Below are positions 15,966-25,813 of a DNA stretch of 64,000 nt, in pieces. The translations under genes were made by a program, and so were the position numbers. The notes under the pieces were generated by a model. That model saw only the letters and a list, made by a program, of their open reading frames with translations, was not told where the DNA came from and made no database searches. Position 1 is the stretch's first letter; each line of letters starts with the position of its first letter. Source of the DNA: Sedimentitalea xiamensis (lineage in GTDB: Bacteria > Pseudomonadota > Alphaproteobacteria > Rhodobacterales > Rhodobacteraceae); the NCBI RefSeq assembly GCF_030164465.1, contig NZ_JASNJE010000007.1:62001-126000 (forward strand), given 5' to 3'.

Positions 15966-17450
15966 TCAGCCCTTTTCGAACTTGTCCTGCACCAGTCGGT
16001 TCAGCGCCGCGACGCCCCAGCCGGTCGCGCCCTTGGGCGCGAAATCCGTATCGGACTTCACCGACGCCACCCCGGCGATGTCGAGGTGAATCCACGGGGT
16101 TTCGTCCTTGACGAACCGCGCCAGGAACTGCGCCGCCGTGATCGACCCCGCGGGACGGCCGCCGGTGTTCTTGATGTCGGCGATGCGCGACTTGATCAGC
16201 TCGTCATAGCCCTTGCCCAGCGGCATCCGCCACGCGCCCTCGCCTTCGGCCTTCGCGGCCTTCAGGAAGGCGTTGCAGAATGCATCTTCGTTGGAGAAGA
16301 CACCCGCATTCTCATGACCCAGCCCGATGATGATTGCGCCGGTCAGGGTGGCCAGATCGACCATGCCCGCGGGATTGAACCGTTCCTGCGCATACCAAAG
16401 CACATCCGCCAGCACCAGCCGGCCTTCCGCATCGGTGTTGATGACCTCGACCGTGGTGCCCTTCATCGACCTGATCACGTCGCCGGGGCGCGTCGCATTT
16501 CCCGATGGCATGTTTTCCACCAGGCCCACGAGCCCCACCACATTGGCCTTGGCCTTGCGCAGGGCAAGCGCGCGCATCGTGCCCGCGACCACGCCGGCCC
16601 CGCCCATGTCCATGGTCATGTCTTCCATGCCGCCCGCCGGTTTCAGCGAAATGCCGCCGGTATCGAACACGACGCCCTTGCCGACCAGGGCCAGCGGCGC
16701 GTCGCCCTTGGCGCCGCCGTTCCATTGCATGACGACAACCTTGGACGGGCTGTCCGACCCCTGCCCGACGCAGAGCAGGGTGCGCATTCCCAGCTTTTCC
16801 AGTTCGTCTTCCTCGAGAACCTCGACCGTGAGCCCCAGCGACTCCATTTCCGCCAGCCGGTTGGCGAATTCCGTCGTCGTCAGCACATTTGCAGGTTCGT
16901 TGACGAGATCGCGGGTCATATGCGCGCCCTCCGCCACGGCCAGCAGCGGCGCGACCGCCTCGGTCATGTCTTCCGGGTGACTGTGATGGATCGCCACCGG
17001 TTCGGACTCCTTGCCGTCAGCGTCGTCCTCGGCGGACTTGTAGAGATCGAACCGATAGTCCCGCAGCGCGATCCCAAGTGCAATGTTGGCCGCCTCGCGC
17101 GTGGCGCCCGCCATGAGCGTCAGCGCCTTGGTGCCCTTCGCTTTCGCCAGTGCCGCCCCGGCCTTGCGCGCCGCGACCGGCGTCACCTTGCGGTCGAGAA
17201 CCAGGACGTCGAGCGCCTCGGCGGACATGCCGAGCGGCAGCGCAAGCGTGATCACCTGACCCGATTTCGCCTTGGCAAACCGATCGCTGTCCACCAACCG
17301 CGCCACCGCCCCCCTGGTCAGCCGGTTCGCCCGGCGCGCGGCGGGATCGAGCTTGCCGTCCGGCGTGACCAAGATGGCCACGCGCCCGGTCGCGGCCGCG
17401 ATGCAGTCCAGATCGGTGGCTTCAAATCGGATCGGTGTCAGACGGCTCAT
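15966..17450 (-). CDS. pepA: Leucyl aminopeptidase (M17 family)
   Basis: This 494-residue cytosolic dinuclear-metal exopeptidase removes N-terminal residues from peptides. The C-terminal catalytic domain carries the diagnostic NTDAEGRL motif, with LVGKGVVFDTGGISLKP upstream of it for the metal-binding lysine and aspartate. The start at 17450 is set by GAGGAG 9 bases upstream; an in-frame extension of 10 residues has no support. It faces the lptF operon across about 130 bases and is followed by holC. Confidence 0.95.
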   Translation of the reverse strand: MSRLTPIRFEATDLDCIAAATGRVAILVTPDGKLDPAARRANRLTRGAVARLVDSDRFAKAKSGQVITLALPLGMSAEALDVLVLDRKVTPVAARKAGAALAKAKGTKALTLMAGATREAANIALGIALRDYRFDLYKSAEDDADGKESEPVAIHHSHPEDMTEAVAPLLAVAEGAHMTRDLVNEPANVLTTTEFANRLAEMESLGLTVEVLEEDELEKLGMRTLLCVGQGSDSPSKVVVMQWNGGAKGDAPLALVGKGVVFDTGGISLKPAGGMEDMTMDMGGAGVVAGTMRALALRKAKANVVGLVGLVENMPSGNATRPGDVIRSMKGTTVEVINTDAEGRLVLADVLWYAQERFNPAGMVDLATLTGAIIIGLGHENAGVFSNEDAFCNAFLKAAKAEGEGAWRMPLGKGYDELIKSRIADIKNTGGRPAGSITAAQFLARFVKDETPWIHLDIAGVASVKSDTDFAPKGATGWGVAALNRLVQDKFEKG

Positions 17451-17501
17451 GTAGTGGCTCCTCTTTTCGGTTGCGACCACAGGTAGCGTGCCGTGCCCGC
17501 C

Positions 17502-17530
17502 TTGACCAGATGGGAGTTTTCACCGCATAT
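17502..17530 (+). promoter_or_regulatory. Possible promoter of the lptF operon
   Basis: TTGACC at 17502-17507 is followed after 17 bases by GCATAT at 17525-17530, which is only a partial match to a -10 hexamer. It lies about 50 bases before the GTG start of lptF, in the divergent gap between pepA and lptF. The position is right and the -35 is good, but the -10 is weak. Confidence 0.35.
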
Positions 17531-17581
17531 CGGTTGCTGTAGGGATGCGCCCAGAAAATCGCATGCAACCGGGGGAGCGCA

Positions 17582-18724
17582 GTGTCACGTTACGACAGAT
17601 ATGTCCTGTCGCAGTACCTGGTCTTCTTCGGCTTCTTCGCGCTGATTCTTGTCGCTGTGTTCTGGATCAATCGGGCGGTGGTTCTGTTCGACCGTTTGAT
17701 CGGTGACGGGCAATCCGCTCTCGTCTTCTTTGAGTTCACGGCGCTCACGCTGCCGAACCTGATCCGCATGGTGCTGCCAATGGCGGCCTTTGGCGCGGCG
17801 ATCTACGTGACCAACCGGCTAAGGAACGAAAGCGAACTGACCGTGATGCAGGCCACGGGATCAAGCCCGTGGCGCATGGCGCGCCCCGCGCTTGCCTTCG
17901 GTCTGGTGACGGCCCTGATGATGAGCATCCTGACCCATGTGCTGTTGCCGGCCGCGACCAGCCAATTGGCCCAGCGGGAAGCCGAAGTCGCGCGCAATGT
18001 CACGGCCCGCCTGCTGAGCGAGGGCAGTTTCCTGCACCCGGCGAACGGGGTGACGTTCTATATCCGGCAGATCGATCCGGATGGAACGCTCAACGACGTG
18101 TTCCTGTCCGACCTGCGCGATCCTGCCCAGAGCGTTGTCTACACCGGGTTGAAAGCGTTCCTCGTCCGCGACGGGGACCGGGCGAACCTGGTCATGATCG
18201 ACGGGCTGGCGCAGCGGCTGGACATCGCGACCAACACGCTGTCCACAACGATCTTCGCCGATTTTTCCTATGACATCAGTTCGCTCGTGAACAAGCGCGA
18301 CGACCGGTCCCGCAATATCCGCGCGATCCCGACGGCGGAACTGTTGCGGCACCGGAACACGATCTCCATGGCCGAAGGGTTCGGACTCGGCCAGTTGACC
18401 GAAGAACTGCACCTGCGGTTCGCACGGGCCCTGGTCTGCATCGCAGTCACGCTTATCGGATTTTCCACGTTGATGCTGGGCGGATTTTCCCGTTTCGGCG
18501 TCTGGCGGCAGGCGCTTCTGGCCTTTGTTCTGTTGATCATGCTGGAAATTCTGCGCGGTATCGTTTCCGAACCGGTACTGAACGATCCCGACCTCTGGCT
18601 GCTGATCTATCTGCCAACCGTGGTCGGGCTGGTTCTGGCCATGGTTTTCCTGCAACTGGCAGCGCGGCCGCTGCCGGGACTGTTCCGGCGAAGGGACAGG
18701 ATCTCGGACGAGGTTGCCCCATGA
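17582..18724 (+). CDS. lptF: LPS export ABC transporter permease LptF
   Basis: This 380-residue inner-membrane protein of the YjgP/YjgQ family forms, with LptG and the ATPase LptB, the extractor that pulls lipopolysaccharide out of the inner membrane. There are hydrophobic segments at the N-terminus (about 15-35, 55-75, 100-120) and three near the C-terminus, with a periplasmic beta-jellyroll region between. The start is GTG, preceded by GGGGGAG. It overlaps lptG by four bases (ATGA). LptB and LptC are not in the window. Confidence 0.93.
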   Translation: MSRYDRYVLSQYLVFFGFFALILVAVFWINRAVVLFDRLIGDGQSALVFFEFTALTLPNLIRMVLPMAAFGAAIYVTNRLRNESELTVMQATGSSPWRMARPALAFGLVTALMMSILTHVLLPAATSQLAQREAEVARNVTARLLSEGSFLHPANGVTFYIRQIDPDGTLNDVFLSDLRDPAQSVVYTGLKAFLVRDGDRANLVMIDGLAQRLDIATNTLSTTIFADFSYDISSLVNKRDDRSRNIRAIPTAELLRHRNTISMAEGFGLGQLTEELHLRFARALVCIAVTLIGFSTLMLGGFSRFGVWRQALLAFVLLIMLEILRGIVSEPVLNDPDLWLLIYLPTVVGLVLAMVFLQLAARPLPGLFRRRDRISDEVAP

Positions 18725-19824
18725 TCCTCGACCGGTACTTCGCCCGCCGCTTCACCCAGAGCTTTCTCATGATCGGAGCCGTGTTCCTGTCGCTGATCTT
18801 GCTGATAGACCTGATCGAGCAGTTGCGAAAGTTCGAAGGCCTCGATGTCAGCATGGGGCAGTTGATCCGCCTGATGCTGCTGAATGCGCCCGCCGCGATC
18901 AACGAGATCCTGCCGCTTCTGATGATCCTGTCCACCATCGTGCTTTTCGTCGGTCTGGCGCGCAGCAGCGAACTCGTCGTCACCCGCGCGACCGGCCGGT
19001 CCGGCATTCGCGCCCTGGCCGGCCCCCTGTTGGTTTCTCTGGTTATCGGCGGGCTGACCGTCAGCACGCTCAATCCGATCGTGGCGGCCACGTCGAACCG
19101 CTACCAGTCGCTGCTTGAAACATACAAGAGCGGAGGCCAGTCCGCCGTATCGCTCAGCGGCGAGGGCCTGTGGCTGCGGCAGGGCTCGGAACGCGGCCAG
19201 TCGGTGATCCATGCGACCGGATATGGCGGAGATGACCAGGACGTCACCCTGCTGGGGGTGACGATCATAACCTATTCCGCCGAAGGCGGCCCGATCCGCC
19301 GCATCAGGGCGGCCAGCGCCCGCCTGATGCAGGACGAATGGCTGCTGACCGACGCAAAGGTGTGGCCGCTGGTCGCCGGGTTGAACCCCGAGTCGGCGGC
19401 CGTCACCCATGACGAACTGCGCATTCCGACAACCCTGACGGAGACCCGGATCCGGGACAGCCTCGGGCGGGCATCCGGGATCTCTATCTACGATCTCCCC
19501 GAAACCATCCGACAGATGCGGCAGGCAGGATTCTCGACAAAGAGGCACGAGGTCTGGTTGCAGGTCGAACTGGCGCGGCCGCTGTTTCTGATGGCCATGG
19601 TTCTCGTCGGCGCATCCTTCACCATGCGCCACACCCGGTTCGGCGGCACCGGCGTCGCGGTGCTCGCGGCCGTGCTTCTTGGTTTCGGGCTGTATTTCAT
19701 CCGCAATTTTGCGCAGATCCTTGGCGAAAACGGGCAGCTTCCGGTGGCCTTTGCCGCCTGGGGGCCGCCGGTCGCGTCAATCCTTCTTACGGTCGGATTG
19801 CTGCTGCATGCGGAAGACGGATGA
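18721..19824 (+). CDS. lptG: LPS export ABC transporter permease LptG
   Basis: This 367-residue paralogue of LptF is the second permease half of the Lpt extractor. The N-terminal LDRYFARRF and the terminal membrane segments (GGTGVAVLAAVLLGFGLYFI, about 310-330) follow the family pattern. The gene overlaps both neighbours by four bases, so lptF, lptG and lptD are translationally coupled, which fits proteins that assemble into one trans-envelope bridge. Confidence 0.93.
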   Translation: MILDRYFARRFTQSFLMIGAVFLSLILLIDLIEQLRKFEGLDVSMGQLIRLMLLNAPAAINEILPLLMILSTIVLFVGLARSSELVVTRATGRSGIRALAGPLLVSLVIGGLTVSTLNPIVAATSNRYQSLLETYKSGGQSAVSLSGEGLWLRQGSERGQSVIHATGYGGDDQDVTLLGVTIITYSAEGGPIRRIRAASARLMQDEWLLTDAKVWPLVAGLNPESAAVTHDELRIPTTLTETRIRDSLGRASGISIYDLPETIRQMRQAGFSTKRHEVWLQVELARPLFLMAMVLVGASFTMRHTRFGGTGVAVLAAVLLGFGLYFIRNFAQILGENGQLPVAFAAWGPPVASILLTVGLLLHAEDG

Positions 19825-21965
19825 TGCGCCGGTTGCTGGCGTCATTCCGGACCATGGTCCTGGTGCTGTCATGCCTGGCGGGACCTGTGCTCGCACAGGA
19901 CGGTTCCGAAACCGACGCGGTCGTTCCCGCCCTGCTGGTCGCCGACAGCGTCGTGATCACCCCCGAACGCCAGTTGATCGCGGAGGGCAATGTCGAAGCG
20001 TTCCAGGGCGATGTGCGCCTGAGCGCCCGTCGCATCACCTTTGACCGCGCCACCGACACCATGACCATCGAGGGACCGATCCGCATCGACGAGGGCGGGA
20101 CCGTCACGATCCTCGCCGATTTCGCGGAGATGGACGGCGAATTGCAGAACGGGTTGCTGACGGGCGCCAGGATGGTGCTGGACCAGCAGTTGCAGATGGC
20201 GTCCTTGCAGATGACGCGGGTCGGCGGGCGCTACACCCAGCTTTACAAGACGGCCGTCACCGCATGCCACGTCTGCGAGGATGGCAGCCCGCCGCTCTGG
20301 CAGATCCGGGCCCGCAAGGTGATCCACGATCAGCAGGAACGCCAGCTGTATTTCGAGGACGCGCAGTTCCGCGTACTGGACGTGCCCATCCTCTACCTGC
20401 CCCGGTTCCGGCTTCCGGACCCGACGCTGGAACGGGCCAGGGGTTTTCTGATCCCGTCGCTGCGCACGACGACGCAACTGGGAACCGGGCTGCGCCTGCC
20501 CTATTTCATTCCGATCGGCGAAAGCAAGGATCTGACGCTGGCCCCCTATGTGTCGCCAAAGACCAGGACGCTGGATTTCCGATACCGGCAGGCCTTTCGG
20601 AACGGCCGTCTCGGGATCGAGGGGGCCTATACACGCGATGACCTCATCCCCGGCGAATCCCGCGGATATCTGTTCGGGGTGGGCCGGTTTGACCTGCCGC
20701 AGGACTTTCGTCTGCGGTTCGACATCGAGACCGTCAGCGACAATGCCTATGTCAACGACTATGGCCTTCCGGATGTGGACCGGTTGCGTAGTGAGATCGC
20801 CCTGGACCGGGTCCGGCGCGACAGCGCCTTCCAATTCGATCTGATCAAGTTCAAGTCGCTGCGCGACGAGGACGAAACGACCCAGCCGCTGCTGATCGGA
20901 GATGCATTCTACGAGCGGCGCTTCTTCCCGGCGGCGATCGGCGGAGAGGCCCGGTTGAACTTCGACCTGCACGGCCACGAACGGGAATCCGATCTGGACC
21001 AGCTCGGTCGCGATATCCTGCGCGCAAGCGCGAGCCTGTCGTGGCAACGCACCTGGATCTCCACCCGTGGCGTCCGCGCGGATTGGCGGCTCGGTTTCGC
21101 CGCGGATCTGTTCAAGATCTACCAGGACAGCGCTTTCCCGGACGATATCAAGCGTTTCACGCCAAGTACGGCCGTGACGCTGAGCTATCCGATGACCAAG
21201 ACCAACGCGGGCGGCGTCACGCATTACCTGGAACCGCTGCTGCACCTGGCATGGAGCGACGTGCAAGGCGATGATCCGCCCAATGACGAAAGCAGATTCG
21301 TCGAATTCGATCAGGGCAATCTTCTGTCCCTGTCCCGCTTTCCCGCGCCCGACCGGCGCGAGGACGGACCGGCGCTGGCCTATGGTCTGAAATGGTCGCG
21401 GCACGCGCCGTCGGGATGGCAGGCCTGGGCCACCGTCGGCCAGGTCTTCCGGAAAACGGCCGACCCGAACTTCACCGCGACCTCCGGGTTGTCGGGCACG
21501 TCGTCCGATATTCTGGTGGCGGGCCAGTACAAGACGGACTACGGTCTGGCCCTGACCGGACGCGGCCTGATCGACGGGTCGCTCAGCCTGTCCAAGGCGG
21601 AATTCCGCGGCGACTGGCGCAGCGAACGCATCAACGTGACCGGCAGCTATCTGTGGCTGGGCACCGATCTTGCCGAGGGGCGGGAAAAGCCCCTGTCCGA
21701 ACTCTGGTTCGACGGCGATTACCAGATCAACCCGAGCTGGGCCGCCGGGGCCGACCTGCGCTATGACATATCCGACGCCCGCGCGACCCGCGCCGGTGTC
21801 GGGCTGATCTATCGAAACGAATGCGTGACGGTCGATCTTTCGATCCGCCGCCGTTATACATCTTCCACAAGTATTGAGCCTTCGACCGATTTCGGTTTTA
21901 CCATCGAGTTGAACGGCTTTGCCGTCGAAGGCGGAACAGAAAAGTACAGGCGGGCATGCAGTTGA
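19821..21965 (+). CDS. lptD: LPS-assembly protein LptD
   Basis: This 714-residue outer-membrane protein receives lipopolysaccharide from the periplasmic bridge and inserts it into the outer leaflet. A signal peptide ends near Ala-Gln at about 28. A short OstA/LptA-like jellyroll domain follows (about 35-150, starting LLVADSVVITPERQLIAEGNVEAF), then a long beta-barrel domain. The paired cysteines in HVCEDG and the late NECVT and RRACS segments may form disulfides. It is shorter than E. coli LptD (784), as is common in alphaproteobacteria. It overlaps surA by ten bases. Confidence 0.93.
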   Translation: MMRRLLASFRTMVLVLSCLAGPVLAQDGSETDAVVPALLVADSVVITPERQLIAEGNVEAFQGDVRLSARRITFDRATDTMTIEGPIRIDEGGTVTILADFAEMDGELQNGLLTGARMVLDQQLQMASLQMTRVGGRYTQLYKTAVTACHVCEDGSPPLWQIRARKVIHDQQERQLYFEDAQFRVLDVPILYLPRFRLPDPTLERARGFLIPSLRTTTQLGTGLRLPYFIPIGESKDLTLAPYVSPKTRTLDFRYRQAFRNGRLGIEGAYTRDDLIPGESRGYLFGVGRFDLPQDFRLRFDIETVSDNAYVNDYGLPDVDRLRSEIALDRVRRDSAFQFDLIKFKSLRDEDETTQPLLIGDAFYERRFFPAAIGGEARLNFDLHGHERESDLDQLGRDILRASASLSWQRTWISTRGVRADWRLGFAADLFKIYQDSAFPDDIKRFTPSTAVTLSYPMTKTNAGGVTHYLEPLLHLAWSDVQGDDPPNDESRFVEFDQGNLLSLSRFPAPDRREDGPALAYGLKWSRHAPSGWQAWATVGQVFRKTADPNFTATSGLSGTSSDILVAGQYKTDYGLALTGRGLIDGSLSLSKAEFRGDWRSERINVTGSYLWLGTDLAEGREKPLSELWFDGDYQINPSWAAGADLRYDISDARATRAGVGLIYRNECVTVDLSIRRRYTSSTSIEPSTDFGFTIELNGFAVEGGTEKYRRACS

Positions 21966-23191
21966 TCCGAATCTTCACTCTCACGCCGTTGCGAGGCGCA
22001 GGCTTCGCGGCGCTTTTCGGCCTGGTTTCGGGCGCGGCCGTCGCTCAGGGACTGTTTTCCCCGGTCATCACCGTCAATGACGAGGTCATCACCCAGTATG
22101 AACTGGAACAGCGGGCCCAGTTCCTGCGATTGCTGCGCGCCCCCGGAAACCCCGAGGAACTCGCGCGCGAGGCGCTGATCGACGATCGGTTGCGCATCCA
22201 GGCCGTCAAGGCGGCGGGAATCGAGGTCACGCAGGATGACATAGACGCGGGAATCGAGGAACTGTCTTCGCGCACGGACCTGTCGCCGGAGGAATTCGTC
22301 AACGCCCTGGAAGAAGGCGGGGTTTCGGTCCAGACCCTGCGCGATTTCGCCAGGGCGAATGTGGCCTGGCGCGATCTGATCCGGGCGCGGTTCCTGGCGC
22401 AGGCGCGCCCGACGGACGCGGAAATCGACCGCGCCCTTGGCGGCGCGGGCGGTGGCAGCGGAGTCCGGGTGCTGCTGTCGGAAATCATCATACCGGTGAC
22501 GCCGCAGACCCTTGATCAGGTGGACGAACTGGCCGCGCAGCTCGCGCAGATCACCAGCTACGACGCGTTTTCCCAGGCGGCGGCCCAGTATTCCGCGGCC
22601 CAGACCCGCGACAATGGCGGGCGGATGAACTGGATCGATCTGAATACGCTGCCGCCGGGGCTGCGTCCGCTGATCCTGGCGCTCACGCCGGGCGACGTGA
22701 CCGCACCGATTGCGCTGCCGGACGCGGTGGCGCTGTTTCAGATGCGCGGCATCCAGGAAAGCAATGTTTCGGAACCGCGGTATTCGGCGATCGACTATGC
22801 GATCTACTACATTCCGGGTGGACGCAGCGCCGAATCCCTCGGAATCGCGGCGGGCATCGCCGGTCGGATCAACACCTGCGACGACCTTTACGGCATCGCA
22901 AAGGGCCAGCCCGCGGACAGGCTGGAACGGATTTCACAGGCGCCGTCCGAAATACCGCGCGATATCGCGATCGAACTGGCGAAACTGGACGACGGAGAAA
23001 TTTCGACCACGCTGACCCGGTCAAACGGGCAGACGCTGATGCTGTTGATGCTGTGCGGACGCACGGCGGCGCTCAACGAGGACGCCTCGCGCGCAGAGGT
23101 GGCGAATGCGCTGGTTCAGCAACGCCTGGCGGCATCGGCGGACAGCTTTCTGGATCAGTTGCGCGCGGATGCGGTGATCATCGAAAGATGA
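21956..23191 (+). CDS. surA: Periplasmic chaperone and peptidyl-prolyl isomerase SurA
   Basis: This 411-residue SurA-type protein helps outer-membrane proteins, including LptD, reach the Bam complex. A signal peptide ends near residue 30. A SurA N-terminal chaperone domain follows (ITVNDEVITQYELEQR, about 40-55), and one parvulin-type rotamase domain is near 170-270. E. coli SurA has two rotamase domains; here only one is clear and the second part is diverged. It sits directly after lptD, its client, and overlaps pdxA by four bases. Confidence 0.88.
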   Translation: MQLIRIFTLTPLRGAGFAALFGLVSGAAVAQGLFSPVITVNDEVITQYELEQRAQFLRLLRAPGNPEELAREALIDDRLRIQAVKAAGIEVTQDDIDAGIEELSSRTDLSPEEFVNALEEGGVSVQTLRDFARANVAWRDLIRARFLAQARPTDAEIDRALGGAGGGSGVRVLLSEIIIPVTPQTLDQVDELAAQLAQITSYDAFSQAAAQYSAAQTRDNGGRMNWIDLNTLPPGLRPLILALTPGDVTAPIALPDAVALFQMRGIQESNVSEPRYSAIDYAIYYIPGGRSAESLGIAAGIAGRINTCDDLYGIAKGQPADRLERISQAPSEIPRDIAIELAKLDDGEISTTLTRSNGQTLMLLMLCGRTAALNEDASRAEVANALVQQRLAASADSFLDQLRADAVIIER

Positions 23192-24165
23192 CGGCGCCAA
23201 TCGCCCTGACCTGCGGCGAACCTGCCGGAATAGGACCGGAACTGGCGGTCAAAGCCTGGGATCTCCTGCGGTCGGACTGCCCGTTCGTCTGGATCGGCGA
23301 TCCGCGGCATCTGCCCTCCGGAACCCGGATCGCAGAGATTTCGACGCCGGATCAGGCGGCATCGGTCTGCGCGGACACCTTTCCGGTCCTGCCCCATCAC
23401 TTCGCCGCACCGGCGACGCCGGGCCTGCCGGACCCGAGAAACGCCCGCGGCGTGATCGAGGTGATCGAACGGGCCGTCGCTCTGGTGCAGATCGGACAGG
23501 CCGGTGCGGTCTGCACCGCCCCGATTCACAAGAAAGCCCTGATCGACGGCGCGGCCTTCCGCTATCCGGGCCACACGGAATTCCTGGGCACGCTCGGCGG
23601 GTGCGAGCGCGTCGTCATGATGCTTGCCAGCGATGAATTGCGGGTCGTTCCGACAACGATCCATGTGGCGCTTGCGGACGTTCCGCACCTGCTGACACCA
23701 GAGTTGTTGCGCGAAACCATCTCGATTGCCGCAGAGGGCCTGCGCCGGAGATTCGGGATCGCCAGACCCCGGCTTGCCGTTGCGGGGCTGAACCCGCACG
23801 CCGGCGAAGGTGGCGCCATGGGCCGGGAGGAACTGGACTGGATCGCCCCCCTGATCCACGACATGAACCGAACCGAGGACTATGATCTGACCGGACCGCA
23901 TCCGGCGGACACCATGTTTCATGCCGCAGCCCGCAGGACCTATGACGCGGCCATTGCGATGTATCACGATCAGGCGCTGATCCCGATCAAGACGCTGGAT
24001 TTCGACCGGGGCGTGAACGTCACGCTCGGACTGCCCTTTATCCGGACCTCGCCCGATCACGGCACCGCGCTGGACATTGCCGGACAGGGAATCGCCAGGC
24101 CGACCAGCCTGATCGAGGCGCTGAAGATGGCGCATCGCATGGCACGGGGTGCGCGCGGATCATGA
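23188..24165 (+). CDS. pdxA: 4-hydroxythreonine-4-phosphate dehydrogenase
   Basis: This 325-residue enzyme oxidises 4-phosphohydroxy-L-threonine in the DXP-dependent route to pyridoxal phosphate. The N-terminal [12 protein letters not shown], the GHTEFLG metal and substrate motif (about 130) and the [12 protein letters not shown] motif are all present. The start at 23188 overlaps the surA stop (ATGA). The surA-pdxA-rsmA order is known from many proteobacteria, so its place in an envelope operon is not odd. Confidence 0.95.
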   Translation: MTAPIALTCGEPAGIGPELAVKAWDLLRSDCPFVWIGDPRHLPSGTRIAEISTPDQAASVCADTFPVLPHHFAAPATPGLPDPRNARGVIEVIERAVALVQIGQAGAVCTAPIHKKALIDGAAFRYPGHTEFLGTLGGCERVVMMLASDELRVVPTTIHVALADVPHLLTPELLRETISIAAEGLRRRFGIARPRLAVAGLNPHAGEGGAMGREELDWIAPLIHDMNRTEDYDLTGPHPADTMFHAAARRTYDAAIAMYHDQALIPIKTLDFDRGVNVTLGLPFIRTSPDHGTALDIAGQGIARPTSLIEALKMAHRMARGARGS

Positions 24166-25001
24166 GCGCGATAGATTCGCTGCCGCCGCTCAGCCGGGTG
24201 ATTGCCGAACATCAGTTGTCCGCCCGCAAATCCCTGGGCCAGAATTTCCTGCTGGACCTGAACCTGACCGCCAAGATCGCGCGGCAGGCCGGGGATCTGA
24301 CGGCCTGCGACGTGCTGGAAATCGGCCCCGGTCCCGGCGGGTTGACGCGCGGTCTGCTGGCGGAAGGAGCCCGCAAGGTCCTGGCGCTGGAAAAGGACAG
24401 CCGCTGCATCCCGGCCCTGCAAGAGATCGCAAGTGCCTATCCGGGACGGCTCGAAATCCTCGAAGGGGACGCGCTGGAAATCGACCCGCTGGCGCATCTG
24501 GCGCCGCCGATCCGGGTGGCGGCGAACCTGCCCTACAATATCGGGACAGAGTTGCTCGTGCGCTGGCTGACGCCACCCGACTGGCCGCCGTTCTGGGAAA
24601 GTCTGACGCTGATGTTCCAGCGCGAGGTCGCGGAACGGATCGTGGCGCGGCCCGGCAGCAAGGCCTATGGCCGCCTTGCCATTCTGGCCCAGTGGCGCAG
24701 CGACGCGCGCATTGTCATGTCCCTGCCGCCCGGCGCCTTCACGCCGCCGCCAAAGGTTTCGAGCGCGGTGGTTCACCTGACGGCCCTGCCCGAACCGCGT
24801 TTCCCGGCGGATGCCGCAATGCTGTCACGGGTGGTCGCCATGGCGTTCAACCAGCGTCGCAAGATGCTGCGTTCTGCGCTGAAATCCTTGGCGCCGGATA
24901 TCGAGGATCGACTTGTCGAAGCAGGGCTGACGCCGACCGACCGCGCCGAACAGGTTTCGCTGGAACGCTTCTGCGCCCTCGCCCGTGTCCTGATGTCCTG
25001 A
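24162..25001 (+). CDS. rsmA: 16S rRNA (adenine1518/1519-N6)-dimethyltransferase
   Basis: This 279-residue SAM-dependent enzyme (KsgA) dimethylates two adenines near the 3' end of 16S rRNA. It has the SAM-binding [14 protein letters not shown] segment, the catalytic NLPYNIG motif, and the N-terminal [10 protein letters not shown]. It overlaps pdxA by four bases and is the last gene of the lptF operon; a GC-rich hairpin follows at 25012-25032. Confidence 0.96.
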   Translation: MSAIDSLPPLSRVIAEHQLSARKSLGQNFLLDLNLTAKIARQAGDLTACDVLEIGPGPGGLTRGLLAEGARKVLALEKDSRCIPALQEIASAYPGRLEILEGDALEIDPLAHLAPPIRVAANLPYNIGTELLVRWLTPPDWPPFWESLTLMFQREVAERIVARPGSKAYGRLAILAQWRSDARIVMSLPPGAFTPPPKVSSAVVHLTALPEPRFPADAAMLSRVVAMAFNQRRKMLRSALKSLAPDIEDRLVEAGLTPTDRAEQVSLERFCALARVLMS

Positions 25002-25011
25002 ACCGGGCGCG

Positions 25012-25032
25012 GCGGCCGGATTACTCGGCCGC
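25012..25032. terminator. GC hairpin between convergent rsmA and the DUF4167 gene
   Basis: GCGGCCG at 25012-25018 pairs perfectly with CGGCCGC at 25026-25032 around a 7-base loop. It lies where two convergent genes end and runs into the last codons of the DUF4167 gene. There is no run of T on either side, so it may not be a true intrinsic terminator. Confidence 0.3.
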
Positions 25033-25578
25033 TTCCGGGTTGCCGCCGGCGTCGCCCGAACTGTCAGCCTCCGGCTTGGGGGCGGTTTTCCGGGTTCTGG
25101 GGCGGCGCGCCGGTTTCTTCGGTGCGGCGCTTTCCGGTGTCTCGACCAGACCGCTGTCGTCGCCGTCGTCGGACCGCTCGCCCAGGTCCACCACATCCGG
25201 CTGTGGCGCATCGGCGAGATCGGCGGCTTCGGCCGATTCGCGTTCCTGTCGCTCCGACCGTTCCCGGTCCCGTTCGGCCTGCCGTTCGCGGTTCTGACGT
25301 TCCTGTTCCTCGCGGCGGGCGTCCATTTCGCGCTGCGCTTCGCTCAGCAGCCGCAGGTAATGTTCCGCGTGCTGCTGGAAATTCTCGGTGGCGACCCGAT
25401 CGTTGGCCAGTTGCGCGTCGCGGGCCAACTGATTGTATTTCTCGATGATCTGTTGCGGTGTTCCGCGCACCTTGCCTTCGGGACCGGAACTGTCGAAGAC
25501 CCGGTTGATGACATTGCCGCCGCTCTGCGGCCGGTTGCGGTTCGACTTTGACCGCGAACGTGATTTAGACGATCTCAT
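25021..25578 (-). CDS. DUF4167 domain protein
   Basis: This 185-residue protein is typical of alphaproteobacteria. It has a basic Ser/Arg/Lys N-terminus (SSKSRSRSKSNRNR), the conserved DUF4167 helix region (VINRVFDSSGPEGKVRGTPQQI, then YNQLARDAQLANDRV) to about residue 85, then a charged coiled-coil stretch rich in Glu and Arg and a low-complexity tail. The basic end suggests RNA or ribosome contact, but the function is unknown. It is transcribed from the 235-base gap to its right. Confidence 0.85.
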   Translation of the reverse strand: MRSSKSRSRSKSNRNRPQSGGNVINRVFDSSGPEGKVRGTPQQIIEKYNQLARDAQLANDRVATENFQQHAEHYLRLLSEAQREMDARREEQERQNRERQAERDRERSERQERESAEAADLADAPQPDVVDLGERSDDGDDSGLVETPESAAPKKPARRPRTRKTAPKPEADSSGDAGGNPEAAE

Positions 25579-25813
25579 ATGACTAGTGTCAGCCTTGTTT
25601 TCGATGTCTTCTGACCCGTTTCACGCCTCTTGCGTTCAAAATGCACCGGATCTTCGACTTTTTGGGCTTGGTGTCGCTCGCATACTGCGGGCAGCATCTG
25701 TCGGGGCGACCCCTGTGAGTAAGCATGTCCCGCCGCGCGAGACAAGGGTTTGCCGGCAAGTTTTCGATATTTTTGATCCGTTTCGGCGTTTTTCGGCTAC
25801 AAGAGCGCGCTTT
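25579..25813. other. Intergenic leader of the DUF4167 gene
   Basis: This 235-base gap separates the DUF4167 start from the prmC stop, both on the minus strand. On that strand TTGTCT followed after 18 bases by TACTCA could be a weak promoter, which would leave an untranslated leader of roughly 130 bases. The part next to prmC contains several A/T runs. I see no convincing gene in it. Confidence 0.3.
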